Assembly: GCA_031267155.1 (NCBI GenBank)
Contig: JAIRZR010000253.1
Coordinates: forward strand, 1 to 8,538
DNA from: Prevotellaceae bacterium
GTDB taxonomy: Bacteria > Bacteroidota > Bacteroidia > Bacteroidales > UBA932
Reading direction: 5' to 3'
DNA: 8,538 nt
Shown: positions 1-6,378 of the stretch, piece after piece
How positions within the stretch are numbered: the first letter of the stretch is position 1
How the letters are laid out: the number at the start of each line of letters is the position of its first letter
Made by a program: the position numbers and the translations under genes
The notes under the pieces: generated by a model
Seen by the model: the letters and a program-made list of their open reading frames with translations, nothing else
What the model was told of the DNA's origin: nothing
Databases searched by the model: none

Positions 1-16
1 TAACGGTGAAGGTAAA

Positions 17-601
17 ATGAAAAAAGCAATTTTGTTCATAATCATTGCAATGTGTATCGCTGTGCCGGACTTCGTGTCCGCACAGCGATACCTTCCCGGA
101 ATGCGCGGCATACAGTTTACCGCCGGTACGGTAAACGGACTGAATGTCAATGCCGCAAGCGAAGATTTCGCCTTTCATGCGGGCGTCGCCCTGTCCACCT
201 ACACAAGGCGTACCGACCGCTGGCTGGTTGGCATGGAATACCTCGAAAAACGCCACATCTACAGGGGGACGGGTATCCCGCAGGCGCAGTTTACAATGGA
301 AGCCGGTTATTATCTGAAACTGTTCTCCGACTGGCGAAAAATGTTTTTCGTGTCGCTCGGCGCTTCCGCTCTGGGCGGATACGAAACCATCAACTGGAAT
401 GAAAAGTTATTGCCCGATGGCGCGACCGTCAATAATGCGGACGGCTTTCTGTACGGTGGTGCTCTGACGCTCGAAATGGAAACGTATCTGTCCGACCGGA
501 TTATCTTGCTTGTCAATGTCCGGGAACGCTTGCTCGGCGGCTCGTCCGTTGGAAATCTCAACACGCAGTTGGGTTTGGGTTTAAAATTTATAATCAATTA
601 A
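17..601 (+). CDS. traO: Conjugative transposon protein TraO
   Basis: This 194-residue protein resembles TraO of Bacteroides conjugative transposons (CTnDOT type), a component of the envelope-spanning DNA transfer apparatus whose biochemical role is poorly defined. The N-terminus is a clear Sec signal peptide: two lysines, a hydrophobic core (about residues 5-17) and a VSA cleavage site before Gln23, so the mature protein is about 172 residues and lies outside the inner membrane. The rest is rich in alternating hydrophobic and aromatic segments with many Gly residues and ends in LGLGLKFIIN, which fits an outer-membrane or beta-rich protein. A purine-rich AAGGTAAA precedes the ATG. The gene leads into traQ after 11 bases, so both are late genes of one transfer operon that begins outside the window. 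The family call rests on recognition of the sequence and on the TraQ neighbour. Confidence 0.85.
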   Translation: MKKAILFIIIAMCIAVPDFVSAQRYLPGMRGIQFTAGTVNGLNVNAASEDFAFHAGVALSTYTRRTDRWLVGMEYLEKRHIYRGTGIPQAQFTMEAGYYLKLFSDWRKMFFVSLGASALGGYETINWNEKLLPDGATVNNADGFLYGGALTLEMETYLSDRIILLVNVRERLLGGSSVGNLNTQLGLGLKFIIN

Positions 602-612
602 AACATAAGGAA

Positions 613-1041
613 ATGAAAAAGATACTGTCATATTTTTTATACACGATGCTCATTGCCTGCATCGTTTGCGCCTGTAGTGACCGGCTTGATATTGTTCGGG
701 ATTACGGATACCGCGTTGAAACGCTTCCATTGCCTAAAAAACTCGTTCAGGGTGAAACGGTAAATCTGGAGTTTTCCATTGTCCGTGAAGGCTATTATTC
801 GGAAACGGCGTATAAATTCCGCTATTTCCAAAGCGAAGGCGAGGGGATATTGACTTACAGGGGTAAAACCGTTCCGGTAAACCGTTTTCAGGAAATCGGC
901 AGCGATAACTTTGTGCTGACTTATCAATCCCGATGCGACGACCAGCAGCAGTTGGACTTTGTATTTGAAAATTCCTTCGGCAAACGGGTGGAATACACGG
1001 TCGCTTTCAGTGGAGAAAGCGTGGAGGAAAACGAAGAATGA
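613..1041 (+). CDS. traQ: Conjugative transposon protein TraQ (DUF3872 family), lipoprotein
   Basis: This 142-residue protein matches the TraQ/DUF3872 family found at the distal end of Bacteroides tra operons. It starts with a lipoprotein signal peptide: MKK, a hydrophobic stretch, and a lipobox VCAC at residues 18-21. Cys21 would be lipidated, followed by Ser-Asp. The mature part looks like a small beta-sandwich domain (strand-like pattern from about residue 45 to 135) with an acidic tail. AAGGA lies four bases before the ATG, which fixes the start. It sits 11 bases after traO and its TGA overlaps the next ATG by four bases, so translation is probably coupled. In CTnDOT a primase gene, traP, lies between traO and traQ; it is absent here. 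Confidence 0.8.
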   Translation: MKKILSYFLYTMLIACIVCACSDRLDIVRDYGYRVETLPLPKKLVQGETVNLEFSIVREGYYSETAYKFRYFQSEGEGILTYRGKTVPVNRFQEIGSDNFVLTYQSRCDDQQQLDFVFENSFGKRVEYTVAFSGESVEENEE

Positions 1042-1607
1042 ATGCGCTCACCGACCGGGAAAAATGGGATATTCGGAAGATTGCGGGCGACAGGGATTAC
1101 TATCCCTCGTTGCCCGAACATCGCAAAACGGCAGCCGTTTCGACGGTTGCCGTTCTTGCCTGCGGGCATAATCTCGAATATGTGCCGGAAACCGTTATCA
1201 ATAAGGAAATATGCCGAGCCGCCCTGAACTCAAAAAATGTGGACTGTACGGTTTTACCTCACATTCCATATCCCGATGTACAGAAAGAGGGCATACAAAA
1301 ATTCATTTCATCCGGTACTCCGGCTTTTGTGGTGTACAGTTTCGCAGACATACGGGATGCGAAAACGGCACGGGAAGCCGTCAAAGCCGACGCCTATTGC
1401 CTGCAACTTGTCCCCGATAAATTACTGACGGCTGAACTTTGTAAAATGGCTCTGCAAAGCCCAAATGCCGACAAAAAGGTATTGGACTTTATCTCGGAAA
1501 AGTTCCGTACTCCCGAAATACGCAAAGCGGCGGAAGCCAAATTCGGGAACAGTCGGGAACAAAAGAAACCGCCCCCACCTCAAAAAAGGATGGGGACAGG
1601 TTTGTAA
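1038..1607 (+). CDS. Hypothetical protein with degenerate helical repeats at end of tra operon
   Basis: I cannot name this 189-residue protein. It has no signal peptide and should be cytoplasmic. It contains loosely repeated units of the form Leu-x-x-Val-Pro-(x)4-Thr/Asn-x-Glu-x-Cys-x-x-Ala-Leu. Examples are YVPETVINKEICRAAL near residue 53 and LVPDKLLTAELCKMAL near residue 127, with a weaker copy near residue 155 (FRTPEIRKAA). This resembles the short helical repeats of DUF4116-like proteins, which probably act as binding scaffolds. The C-terminus is a basic Lys/Pro-rich tail. The ATG overlaps the traQ stop (ATGA), which supports this start and co-expression with the transfer genes. It is the last gene before a strong hairpin terminator. 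A role in transfer is inferred only from position. Confidence 0.75.
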   Translation: MNALTDREKWDIRKIAGDRDYYPSLPEHRKTAAVSTVAVLACGHNLEYVPETVINKEICRAALNSKNVDCTVLPHIPYPDVQKEGIQKFISSGTPAFVVYSFADIRDAKTAREAVKADAYCLQLVPDKLLTAELCKMALQSPNADKKVLDFISEKFRTPEIRKAAEAKFGNSREQKKPPPPQKRMGTGL

Positions 1608-1610
1608 ACG

Positions 1611-1645
1611 AAACGACGGACAACTTTATCACTGTCCGTCGTTTT
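1611..1645. terminator. Bidirectional rho-independent terminator after tra operon
   Basis: AAACGACGGACA (1611-1622) and TGTCCGTCGTTT (1633-1644) form a perfect 12-bp stem with a 10-base loop, followed by a short T run. It starts three bases after the stop codon at 1607. The stem carries A-rich bases on one flank and T-rich bases on the other, so it can terminate both the plus-strand tra transcript and the minus-strand gene ending at 1658. Confidence 0.85.
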
Positions 1646-1657
1646 GTCTGTGTTTTT

Positions 1658-2338
1658 TCAGGAGTTATCCTGTTTCCTGCGGATAACGGTTCCCGATTCT
1701 TCCGTCTGCACTGCTCCATATCCGTCCAATTTTTCATAGATTTCCCTTAATGTTTTGCATCCGTAACGGCGTGGCTTATAGCGGGGATGTATCTTTTTTA
1801 AGATAAATCCCAGTTGGGAAAGGGTAACGCTTTCCTTTTCGCAAAAATCAAATGCTTCGTCAAAGATACGGGCTTCTTTCCGAAGTATCATTTCCGGAGT
1901 ATCTCCACCTTCCAGTTTAATCCTGACTTTCGGTTCCTTATCGTAAAGTTTGATTTTTTGTGAAAGAGTAACAGGCTTTGCGGGATTTTCATTTTCCCCG
2001 TAATTATCAATTAAAGATTTATCTTCCTGACTTTTAGTTTTCTCCTTCCGTTTCTGTTCCTTTGCCTGCTTCTTCCGCTCTTTCCTTGCCTTTTCGTCCG
2101 AAAGCGACTCTTTAATGGATTTTACAACGTCGGGTGCGACCTTTTTAAAACGTTTGAAATAAATTTCTTCAATGAATTGAGGCAGGGGCGTTTTCCATGT
2201 TTCCTGTTTGTGGTTGTCTATTTTTCCCAGTTTGTCGGGATTTAAGCCCATTTCCAGCCCCATCCGAACCTGTTTGTCCGACAGCCTGTGCCGTTTTTGG
2301 GCTGCCTGCCACTTCTCTAACTTTACATTTTTATTCAT
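1658..2338 (-). CDS. OST-HTH/LOTUS-like domain protein with basic linker
   Basis: Starting at the ATG at 2338, this protein has 226 residues. Residues 8-65 form an N-terminal domain of a type seen in many uncharacterised bacterial proteins: KWQAAQKRHRLSD, then GLNPDKLGKI, then PLPQFIEEIYFKRF. Residues 82-110 are a highly charged Lys/Glu-rich linker, probably helical. Residues 168-222 fit an OST-HTH/LOTUS winged helix: VTLSQLGFILKK, then the hallmark HPRYKPRRYGCKTLREI, then a beta wing (AVQTEESGTVIRRK). Such domains bind RNA in known examples, often beside NYN nuclease domains, but no nuclease domain is seen here. An in-frame ATG 11 codons upstream (2371) would lie upstream of the predicted transcription start, so I prefer 2338. 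The gene diverges from the SIR2-like gene and may belong to the same cassette, but that is inferred from position. The OST-HTH call is from pattern recognition. Confidence 0.75.
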   Translation of the reverse strand: MNKNVKLEKWQAAQKRHRLSDKQVRMGLEMGLNPDKLGKIDNHKQETWKTPLPQFIEEIYFKRFKKVAPDVVKSIKESLSDEKARKERKKQAKEQKRKEKTKSQEDKSLIDNYGENENPAKPVTLSQKIKLYDKEPKVRIKLEGGDTPEMILRKEARIFDEAFDFCEKESVTLSQLGFILKKIHPRYKPRRYGCKTLREIYEKLDGYGAVQTEESGTVIRRKQDNS

Positions 2339-2357
2339 TTTTCTATCATATTGGCTG

Positions 2358-2365
2358 CAAAGGTA
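2358..2365 (-). promoter_or_regulatory. Bacteroidetes-type -7 box for the OST-HTH gene
   Basis: Read on the minus strand this is TACCTTTG, matching the Bacteroidetes -7 consensus TANNTTTG. Transcription would start near 2352, leaving a leader of about 13 bases before the ATG at 2338. No good TTTG -33 element is seen at the proper distance, so the promoter may be weak or activator-dependent. Confidence 0.5.
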
Positions 2366-2388
2366 ATACAAATGAAAGAAATGTACTG

Positions 2389-2420
2389 TTAGCCGAAACC
2401 AAAATATTGACGTATCTTTG
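2389..2420 (+). promoter_or_regulatory. Bacteroidetes-type promoter for the SIR2-like gene
   Basis: A -7 box TATCTTTG (2413-2420) matches TANNTTTG. A TTAG at 2389-2392, 20 bases upstream, approximates the -33 TTTG. Transcription should start near 2425-2428, giving a leader of about 100 bases before the ATG at 2531. The -33 region abuts or overlaps the expected -33 position of the divergent minus-strand promoter. Confidence 0.65.
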
Positions 2421-2443
2421 TGCCGCTTAAACTTTCATGTCAC

Positions 2444-2483
2444 AATGGAATGATTTGCTGTTTTTAACTGCAAGTATTCCATT
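2444..2483 (+). promoter_or_regulatory. Long imperfect hairpin in the SIR2-like gene leader
   Basis: AATGGAAT (2444-2451) pairs with ATTCCATT (2476-2483). The inside continues to pair: 2453-2458 with 2470-2475 (one T-G wobble) and GTT 2460-2462 with AAC 2466-2468, around a TTT loop. The only faults are a bulged G at 2452 and a T-T mismatch (2459/2469). It begins about 18 bases after the predicted transcription start and ends 47 bases before the start codon. No T run follows, so it is unlikely to be a simple terminator. It may be an RNA regulatory or stability element, or an operator. Confidence 0.6.
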
Positions 2484-2530
2484 TGAGAGGGCATGTTGTT
2501 TTGCAAACAGATTAAAAACAAATAACGACA

Positions 2531-4303
2531 ATGGGAATAGAAAGACTTACCATATTAGCATTTTCAATGTATGCCAACAAAGGGGCTTATGCTCTTTTAC
2601 TTGGTGCTGGCATTTCTCGGCCAGCACATATTCCATCGGGATGGGAGGTTGAAGGTAAACTGATAGAACAATTGGCCGCTACTCAGGGCGTTGCCAATAT
2701 AGAAGACTGGCATCAATGGTACAAAGATAAGTATGGGGATTCAGCCACTTATTCGTCTTTGCTGAGAGATTTAGTCAAAACACCTACTGAGCGCGTACCG
2801 TTGATGAAAGGCTTCTTTGAGCCAACATCCGAAGAGAAAGGATTGGGTTGGAAGGAACCCACAAGAGCTCACAAAGCGATAGCCAAATTGGCAAAAGATG
2901 GTTATATCCGCATCATCTTGACAACCAATTTTGACCGTTTACTTGAATGTGCATTCGAAGCGGAAGGTATCATTCCACAAGTGATATGCCACGAGAGTGA
3001 TATTGATAAGGTCACTCCTGTTGTCCACAGTAAAACTATTACTATCATCAAGATAAACGGTGATTATATTGACTGTCGTTTCCGAAATACGACAGAGGAA
3101 TTGGATGATTATCTCGAACCAATGAAAAATTACGTCCGTCGCATCTTCGAGGATTATGGTCTTATTACGTGCGGATGGTCGGCAATGTGGGATAAAGGAT
3201 TGATTGATATTATTAATGGCTCATCATCTTCACGCTATAATTCTTTTTTTACGAATGTCGGAGAAGCAAGTGACATCATGAAGACTTTAGCTACATCCAG
3301 ACATGGTGAAATTATGCAAATAAACAGTGCTGACGACCTCTTTACTGAACTTTATGAACAGGTTACAGCATTGAAACAAAGCAATATAAGCCACAACATG
3401 AGCCATGATATGGTGATGGCAAGAGTTAAGAAATACTTATCCTCAGAGTTGTATAATATCGAATATTCAGATTTGATTGAGAAACTTGGGACAGAGGCTT
3501 ATGACAAAATAATGGACAAAGCCACTTATAATTTCTCTATCACACCAGAGCTATTTGCCTCTTATCTTGAATTACATCATAATGCAGTGAAGCCGTTGAT
3601 GGATGCAGCTATACTTGCTGTGCGATGGGGTAAAGCACATCATATCAAGATATTCGGAGATATTCTGATTAAACTGTGTACAAAACCTTTCAAAAGCGGA
3701 GAAATCACAACCGAAGGTACTCAATATCTACATGCATTAGCAGCTACATTATTACTAAACACGATAGGAGTAGCATGCGTAGTGTATGAGCGATTTACGG
3801 AATTAGATGGAATATTGAAACTGAGCGTACCGGCTGGAAATTTTATGGGATTCTACAGGGAACCGTTATTGCGTTTGCTTGGTTTGACACACTGGGATTA
3901 TGACACATTAAACCTTTTAATGAGAAAAAGTTACTATTACCCATGGAGCTTCCTCTTTCTTGAAAAATTGCGTTCTCATTTCAGAGGGTGTTTTACCGTT
4001 GATTCGGAATACGAGAATACTTTTTATATATGGAAGCATTTGGAGTCTCTTGTCTTTGGGTATAATCAATGTTATATATTGGGACGCTTTTCTGTGCCTA
4101 CAGGTCAATTTCTTCGTAGTAGAGTTGATTACAAAATGCGTCAGCATGGCGAAGAACCTTATTGCATATTTTTTGACAGTGCAGATAAATTGAAAGGCGA
4201 ATGGGAGCCTATTAAGCAAGGTATGTTTGGAGGTAGTTATGATGAATACAAAAAAGTTTTTGACCAGGCAGAGGAGTTTTACAAACAAAATATGAGATAT
4301 TAA
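2531..4303 (+). CDS. SIR2-like domain protein, putative defence effector
   Basis: The 590-residue protein has an N-terminal SIR2-like (SIR2_2 type) Rossmann domain over about residues 15-280. It shows LLLGAGISRPAHIPSGWEV (residues 22-40, nucleotide-binding loop), TTNFDRLLE (131-139, with the catalytic-type Asn133 and Asp135), IIKINGDY (172-179) and CGWSAMWD (214-221). SIR2-like domains of this kind consume NAD+ in several anti-phage systems (ThsA, Dsr, SIR2-HerA, Avs5). In KxHGD the general-base His is replaced by Asn176 here, so catalysis is uncertain. Residues 290-590 are a mostly helical C-terminal region that I do not recognise; it may sense a trigger or oligomerise. An in-frame stop 18 bases upstream makes this ATG the first possible one. 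It probably shares a transcript with the DUF4209 gene 72 bases downstream. G+C is intermediate (27 of 60 bases at 2941-3000), below the tra genes. Confidence 0.85.
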   Translation: MGIERLTILAFSMYANKGAYALLLGAGISRPAHIPSGWEVEGKLIEQLAATQGVANIEDWHQWYKDKYGDSATYSSLLRDLVKTPTERVPLMKGFFEPTSEEKGLGWKEPTRAHKAIAKLAKDGYIRIILTTNFDRLLECAFEAEGIIPQVICHESDIDKVTPVVHSKTITIIKINGDYIDCRFRNTTEELDDYLEPMKNYVRRIFEDYGLITCGWSAMWDKGLIDIINGSSSSRYNSFFTNVGEASDIMKTLATSRHGEIMQINSADDLFTELYEQVTALKQSNISHNMSHDMVMARVKKYLSSELYNIEYSDLIEKLGTEAYDKIMDKATYNFSITPELFASYLELHHNAVKPLMDAAILAVRWGKAHHIKIFGDILIKLCTKPFKSGEITTEGTQYLHALAATLLLNTIGVACVVYERFTELDGILKLSVPAGNFMGFYREPLLRLLGLTHWDYDTLNLLMRKSYYYPWSFLFLEKLRSHFRGCFTVDSEYENTFYIWKHLESLVFGYNQCYILGRFSVPTGQFLRSRVDYKMRQHGEEPYCIFFDSADKLKGEWEPIKQGMFGGSYDEYKKVFDQAEEFYKQNMRY

Positions 4304-4307
4304 TATT

Positions 4308-4379
4308 ATGGCTGAACAATTACATATTTCCATCCTTTTCGTTCCAAGAAGCAACAGAAAAATAATGAAAAAAAAATGA
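4308..4379 (+). CDS. 23-codon mini-ORF joining the SIR2-like and DUF4209 genes
   Basis: The ORF starts with ATG five bases after the SIR2-like stop (4301-4303), begins MAEQLHISILFVP and ends in IMKKK. Its TGA (4377-4379) overlaps the ATG of the next gene (4376-4378) in an ATGA arrangement. It ends in a run of nine A (4368-4376). It could be a coupling leader peptide, the 5' remnant of a replaced gene, or chance. No homology is recognised. Confidence 0.3.
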   Translation: MAEQLHISILFVPRSNRKIMKKK

Positions 4380-6295
4380 ACACCATACAAGAATATTATG
4401 ATTTTTTGGACAGCAATGAATTTGATTGTAACTCCAAATCAAAACTTGACATAGAATTGAAAAACTTATGTAGCAGTTATATGAAAAAAGATGAACAAGA
4501 AAGTGCTATTTTGTGTGAATTTGAAAGACAAATTTTGTTTATCAATAAATCTTTTGAATACAAGAAAGATGAAGCAAAAGGCACTGTAAATGGTTTATCT
4601 TATATGTTTGCAGGCACTCAAACATTAGAAGACGGTTTGGAAATACCAATCTATTTCCCTGATGTTGCAAAACTAACAAAATCTGATTTTGAATATTGTG
4701 AGAAAAGGTACAAAGAATGCAATAATCTTTTTATGAAAACGGAATATGGTTTAATGGTATATTTTGGACGACAAACAGATTATTCAAAACGAAATGATTT
4801 TAAAAGTAAGTTGTGTAATGAATTATTTACACTTGCAAAATACTATTTGGTGAAAGTGATAAATGATTGCGAAAATAAATATTACAATATGGACTTTTTA
4901 TATACTCTAAAATTGGCATTTGGCATAGCAGAAAATAATAGACTAACAAACGAAATTAATACACTTGTTGAATTTAGTTTTGACACACATCAAAACTCTA
5001 ATATAAACAAAAATGGTATGATTAAGATAATACTTGATATATCTTGCTTAATGTCATATAATTTTAAATTTTTCAAAGACAAAATTGATTTTAATAAAGT
5101 TATTGAGAAAAACATAGAAGTAGTAAAGGAATTAGAAAAGACCGATTTGTTTGGAGCAGAACATATAATTAATGGAGTGTTAAAAATACAACAACAAATG
5201 AATATGTCACAAGCAAATTCGTTAAGATACAAAGCAGAAATTTATGAGAAGTTAATGAAAGATGGCGAAGAAAACCGAAAAAATAATCTTGTGGCAGTAA
5301 AATTTGCAGAAGATGCCTTAAGAATTTATAAATCGCTAAATGACAAAAATAAAATTGATGAATTAGGTAGAAAATACAATGATTTGCGAGGTAAAATACA
5401 ATTAACCGAGCATTTTTCTGAATTTCCAGAAGAATATACTCAACGAGTAATCGAACAAATTGATGCTACAGTTAAACAATCAACAGAACAAGATATAATT
5501 TATCATTTTATTATTACGCTTTGGTATATGAAAATTGCTGATATTCAAATACAGGCGGAGAAAATGAGAAAAGAAAGTTTATTAACTTATCTTGCAACAA
5601 CTTCAATATTAGATAAATTCGGTAATACAATAGAAACATATAAAACTGACGAAGAAAAAATACAACAACGTTTTTGGGACACATATCGAATTAACAATCA
5701 ATTAGGAACACAAAAAATGCAACGGCTTTTTATAGAAGCATATAAAGCAAGAAAATTAAGTTATAAATCTACAATGAATTATCTGGAAAATACTTGGTTA
5801 AATGAGCCTATTATAAGAGATTATCATTCAAATACAGTTGAAATTAAGCCAATAGATACACTTAAACCTTGTTTGAAAAGATTATTTTCGGAATTGGACT
5901 TTTGGCTTCAAGAGAATGATTATCAGATTGATTGTGTAACTATTACAGATAGTTTAACGCTCAAAATTGAACAATTATTAAGAAACTTCTGTGAAAAAAT
6001 AGGAATATCAACTTTTAAACTTCGAGTAAAAGGCGGTGATAATTTGGTTATGGAGAAATTGTTAGATGATATTTTATCTGATATAAAACATTCGGAAGAA
6101 AACCGCACTAATTTTGATGAAGAGGATAGAATTTTTATAAAATACGTTTTAACTGAAAAATCGGGGCTTAATCTTCGCAACAGAATAGCACACGGACTAA
6201 TGGACATTAACGAATATTCATTTGAGAATATATTACTGCTATTTAGCATTATAATGAAATTGAGTAAATATAAATTTACTCCAATAACTACATAA
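4376..6295 (+). CDS. DUF4209 domain protein with HEPN-like RNxxAHG motif
   Basis: This 639-residue protein ends in a DUF4209 domain (about residues 500-630) with the hallmark GLNLRNRIAHGL. Arg601, Asn602 and His606 give the Rx4H pattern typical of HEPN ribonucleases. Residues 1-160 resemble the N-terminal part of other DUF4209 proteins (FEYCEKRYKECNNLFMKTEYG near residue 110), and residues 160-480 look like a long run of helices without a clear named domain. There is no signal peptide or membrane segment, so it should be cytoplasmic. The ATG follows an A9 run, which is usual for Bacteroidetes starts, and overlaps the mini-ORF stop. The gene is very AT-rich (13 G+C of 60 bases at 4501-4560), unlike the SIR2-like gene before it, which suggests a different origin. 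A role as RNase toxin or partner of the SIR2-like protein is inference; DUF4209 itself has no function known to me. Confidence 0.85.
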   Translation: MNTIQEYYDFLDSNEFDCNSKSKLDIELKNLCSSYMKKDEQESAILCEFERQILFINKSFEYKKDEAKGTVNGLSYMFAGTQTLEDGLEIPIYFPDVAKLTKSDFEYCEKRYKECNNLFMKTEYGLMVYFGRQTDYSKRNDFKSKLCNELFTLAKYYLVKVINDCENKYYNMDFLYTLKLAFGIAENNRLTNEINTLVEFSFDTHQNSNINKNGMIKIILDISCLMSYNFKFFKDKIDFNKVIEKNIEVVKELEKTDLFGAEHIINGVLKIQQQMNMSQANSLRYKAEIYEKLMKDGEENRKNNLVAVKFAEDALRIYKSLNDKNKIDELGRKYNDLRGKIQLTEHFSEFPEEYTQRVIEQIDATVKQSTEQDIIYHFIITLWYMKIADIQIQAEKMRKESLLTYLATTSILDKFGNTIETYKTDEEKIQQRFWDTYRINNQLGTQKMQRLFIEAYKARKLSYKSTMNYLENTWLNEPIIRDYHSNTVEIKPIDTLKPCLKRLFSELDFWLQENDYQIDCVTITDSLTLKIEQLLRNFCEKIGISTFKLRVKGGDNLVMEKLLDDILSDIKHSEENRTNFDEEDRIFIKYVLTEKSGLNLRNRIAHGLMDINEYSFENILLLFSIIMKLSKYKFTPITT

Positions 6296-6315
6296 TTTCT
6301 AACATTCGGTTTTTT

Positions 6316-6355
6316 GCTACTTTTTTACCCGCTTGATGCTCACGAAAAAAGTAGC
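6316..6355 (+). terminator. Hairpin terminator after the DUF4209 gene
   Basis: GCTACTTTTTT (6316-6326) and AAAAAAGTAGC (6345-6355) form a perfect 11-bp stem with an 18-base loop, starting 20 bases after the DUF4209 stop. It is mostly A-T paired and lacks a T run after the stem. It could work as a terminator or 3'-end stabiliser for the plus-strand transcript, though more weakly than the overlapping G+C-rich hairpin. Confidence 0.5.
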
Positions 6356-6378
6356 GGGCGGAATTTCTCCCGCCCGCT
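6353..6378 (-). terminator. Rho-independent terminator for the parB operon
   Basis: AGCGGGCGG (6353-6361) and CCGCCCGCT (6370-6378) form a perfect 9-bp G+C-rich stem with an 8-base loop. Read on the minus strand it lies 26 bases past the parB stop and is followed by ACTTTTTT, a classic intrinsic terminator. It shares 6353-6355 with the neighbouring plus-strand hairpin, and AGCGGG can also pair with CCCGCT at 6328-6333, so the structures are mutually exclusive. Confidence 0.8.

Noticed and set aside
2339..2371. Eleven-codon N-terminal extension of the OST-HTH protein from ATG 2371
   Set aside because: The extension overlaps the TACCTTTG promoter box and would lie upstream of the predicted transcript start. 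The residues look unlike the rest of the protein.
2444..2483. Leader hairpin as an intrinsic terminator or attenuator
   Set aside because: No T run follows the right arm (TGAGAGGGC comes next), so simple intrinsic termination is unlikely.
2437..2652. 71-codon ORF overlapping the start of the SIR2-like gene
   Set aside because: It is out of frame with the SIR2 domain, its C-terminal half is a frame shadow of the GAGIS region, and it shows no recognisable domain. It might matter only as an upstream ORF in the leader.
3917..4390. 157-codon minus-strand ORF
   Set aside because: It lies antisense to the clearly coding SIR2-like C-terminus and its composition looks like a shadow frame.
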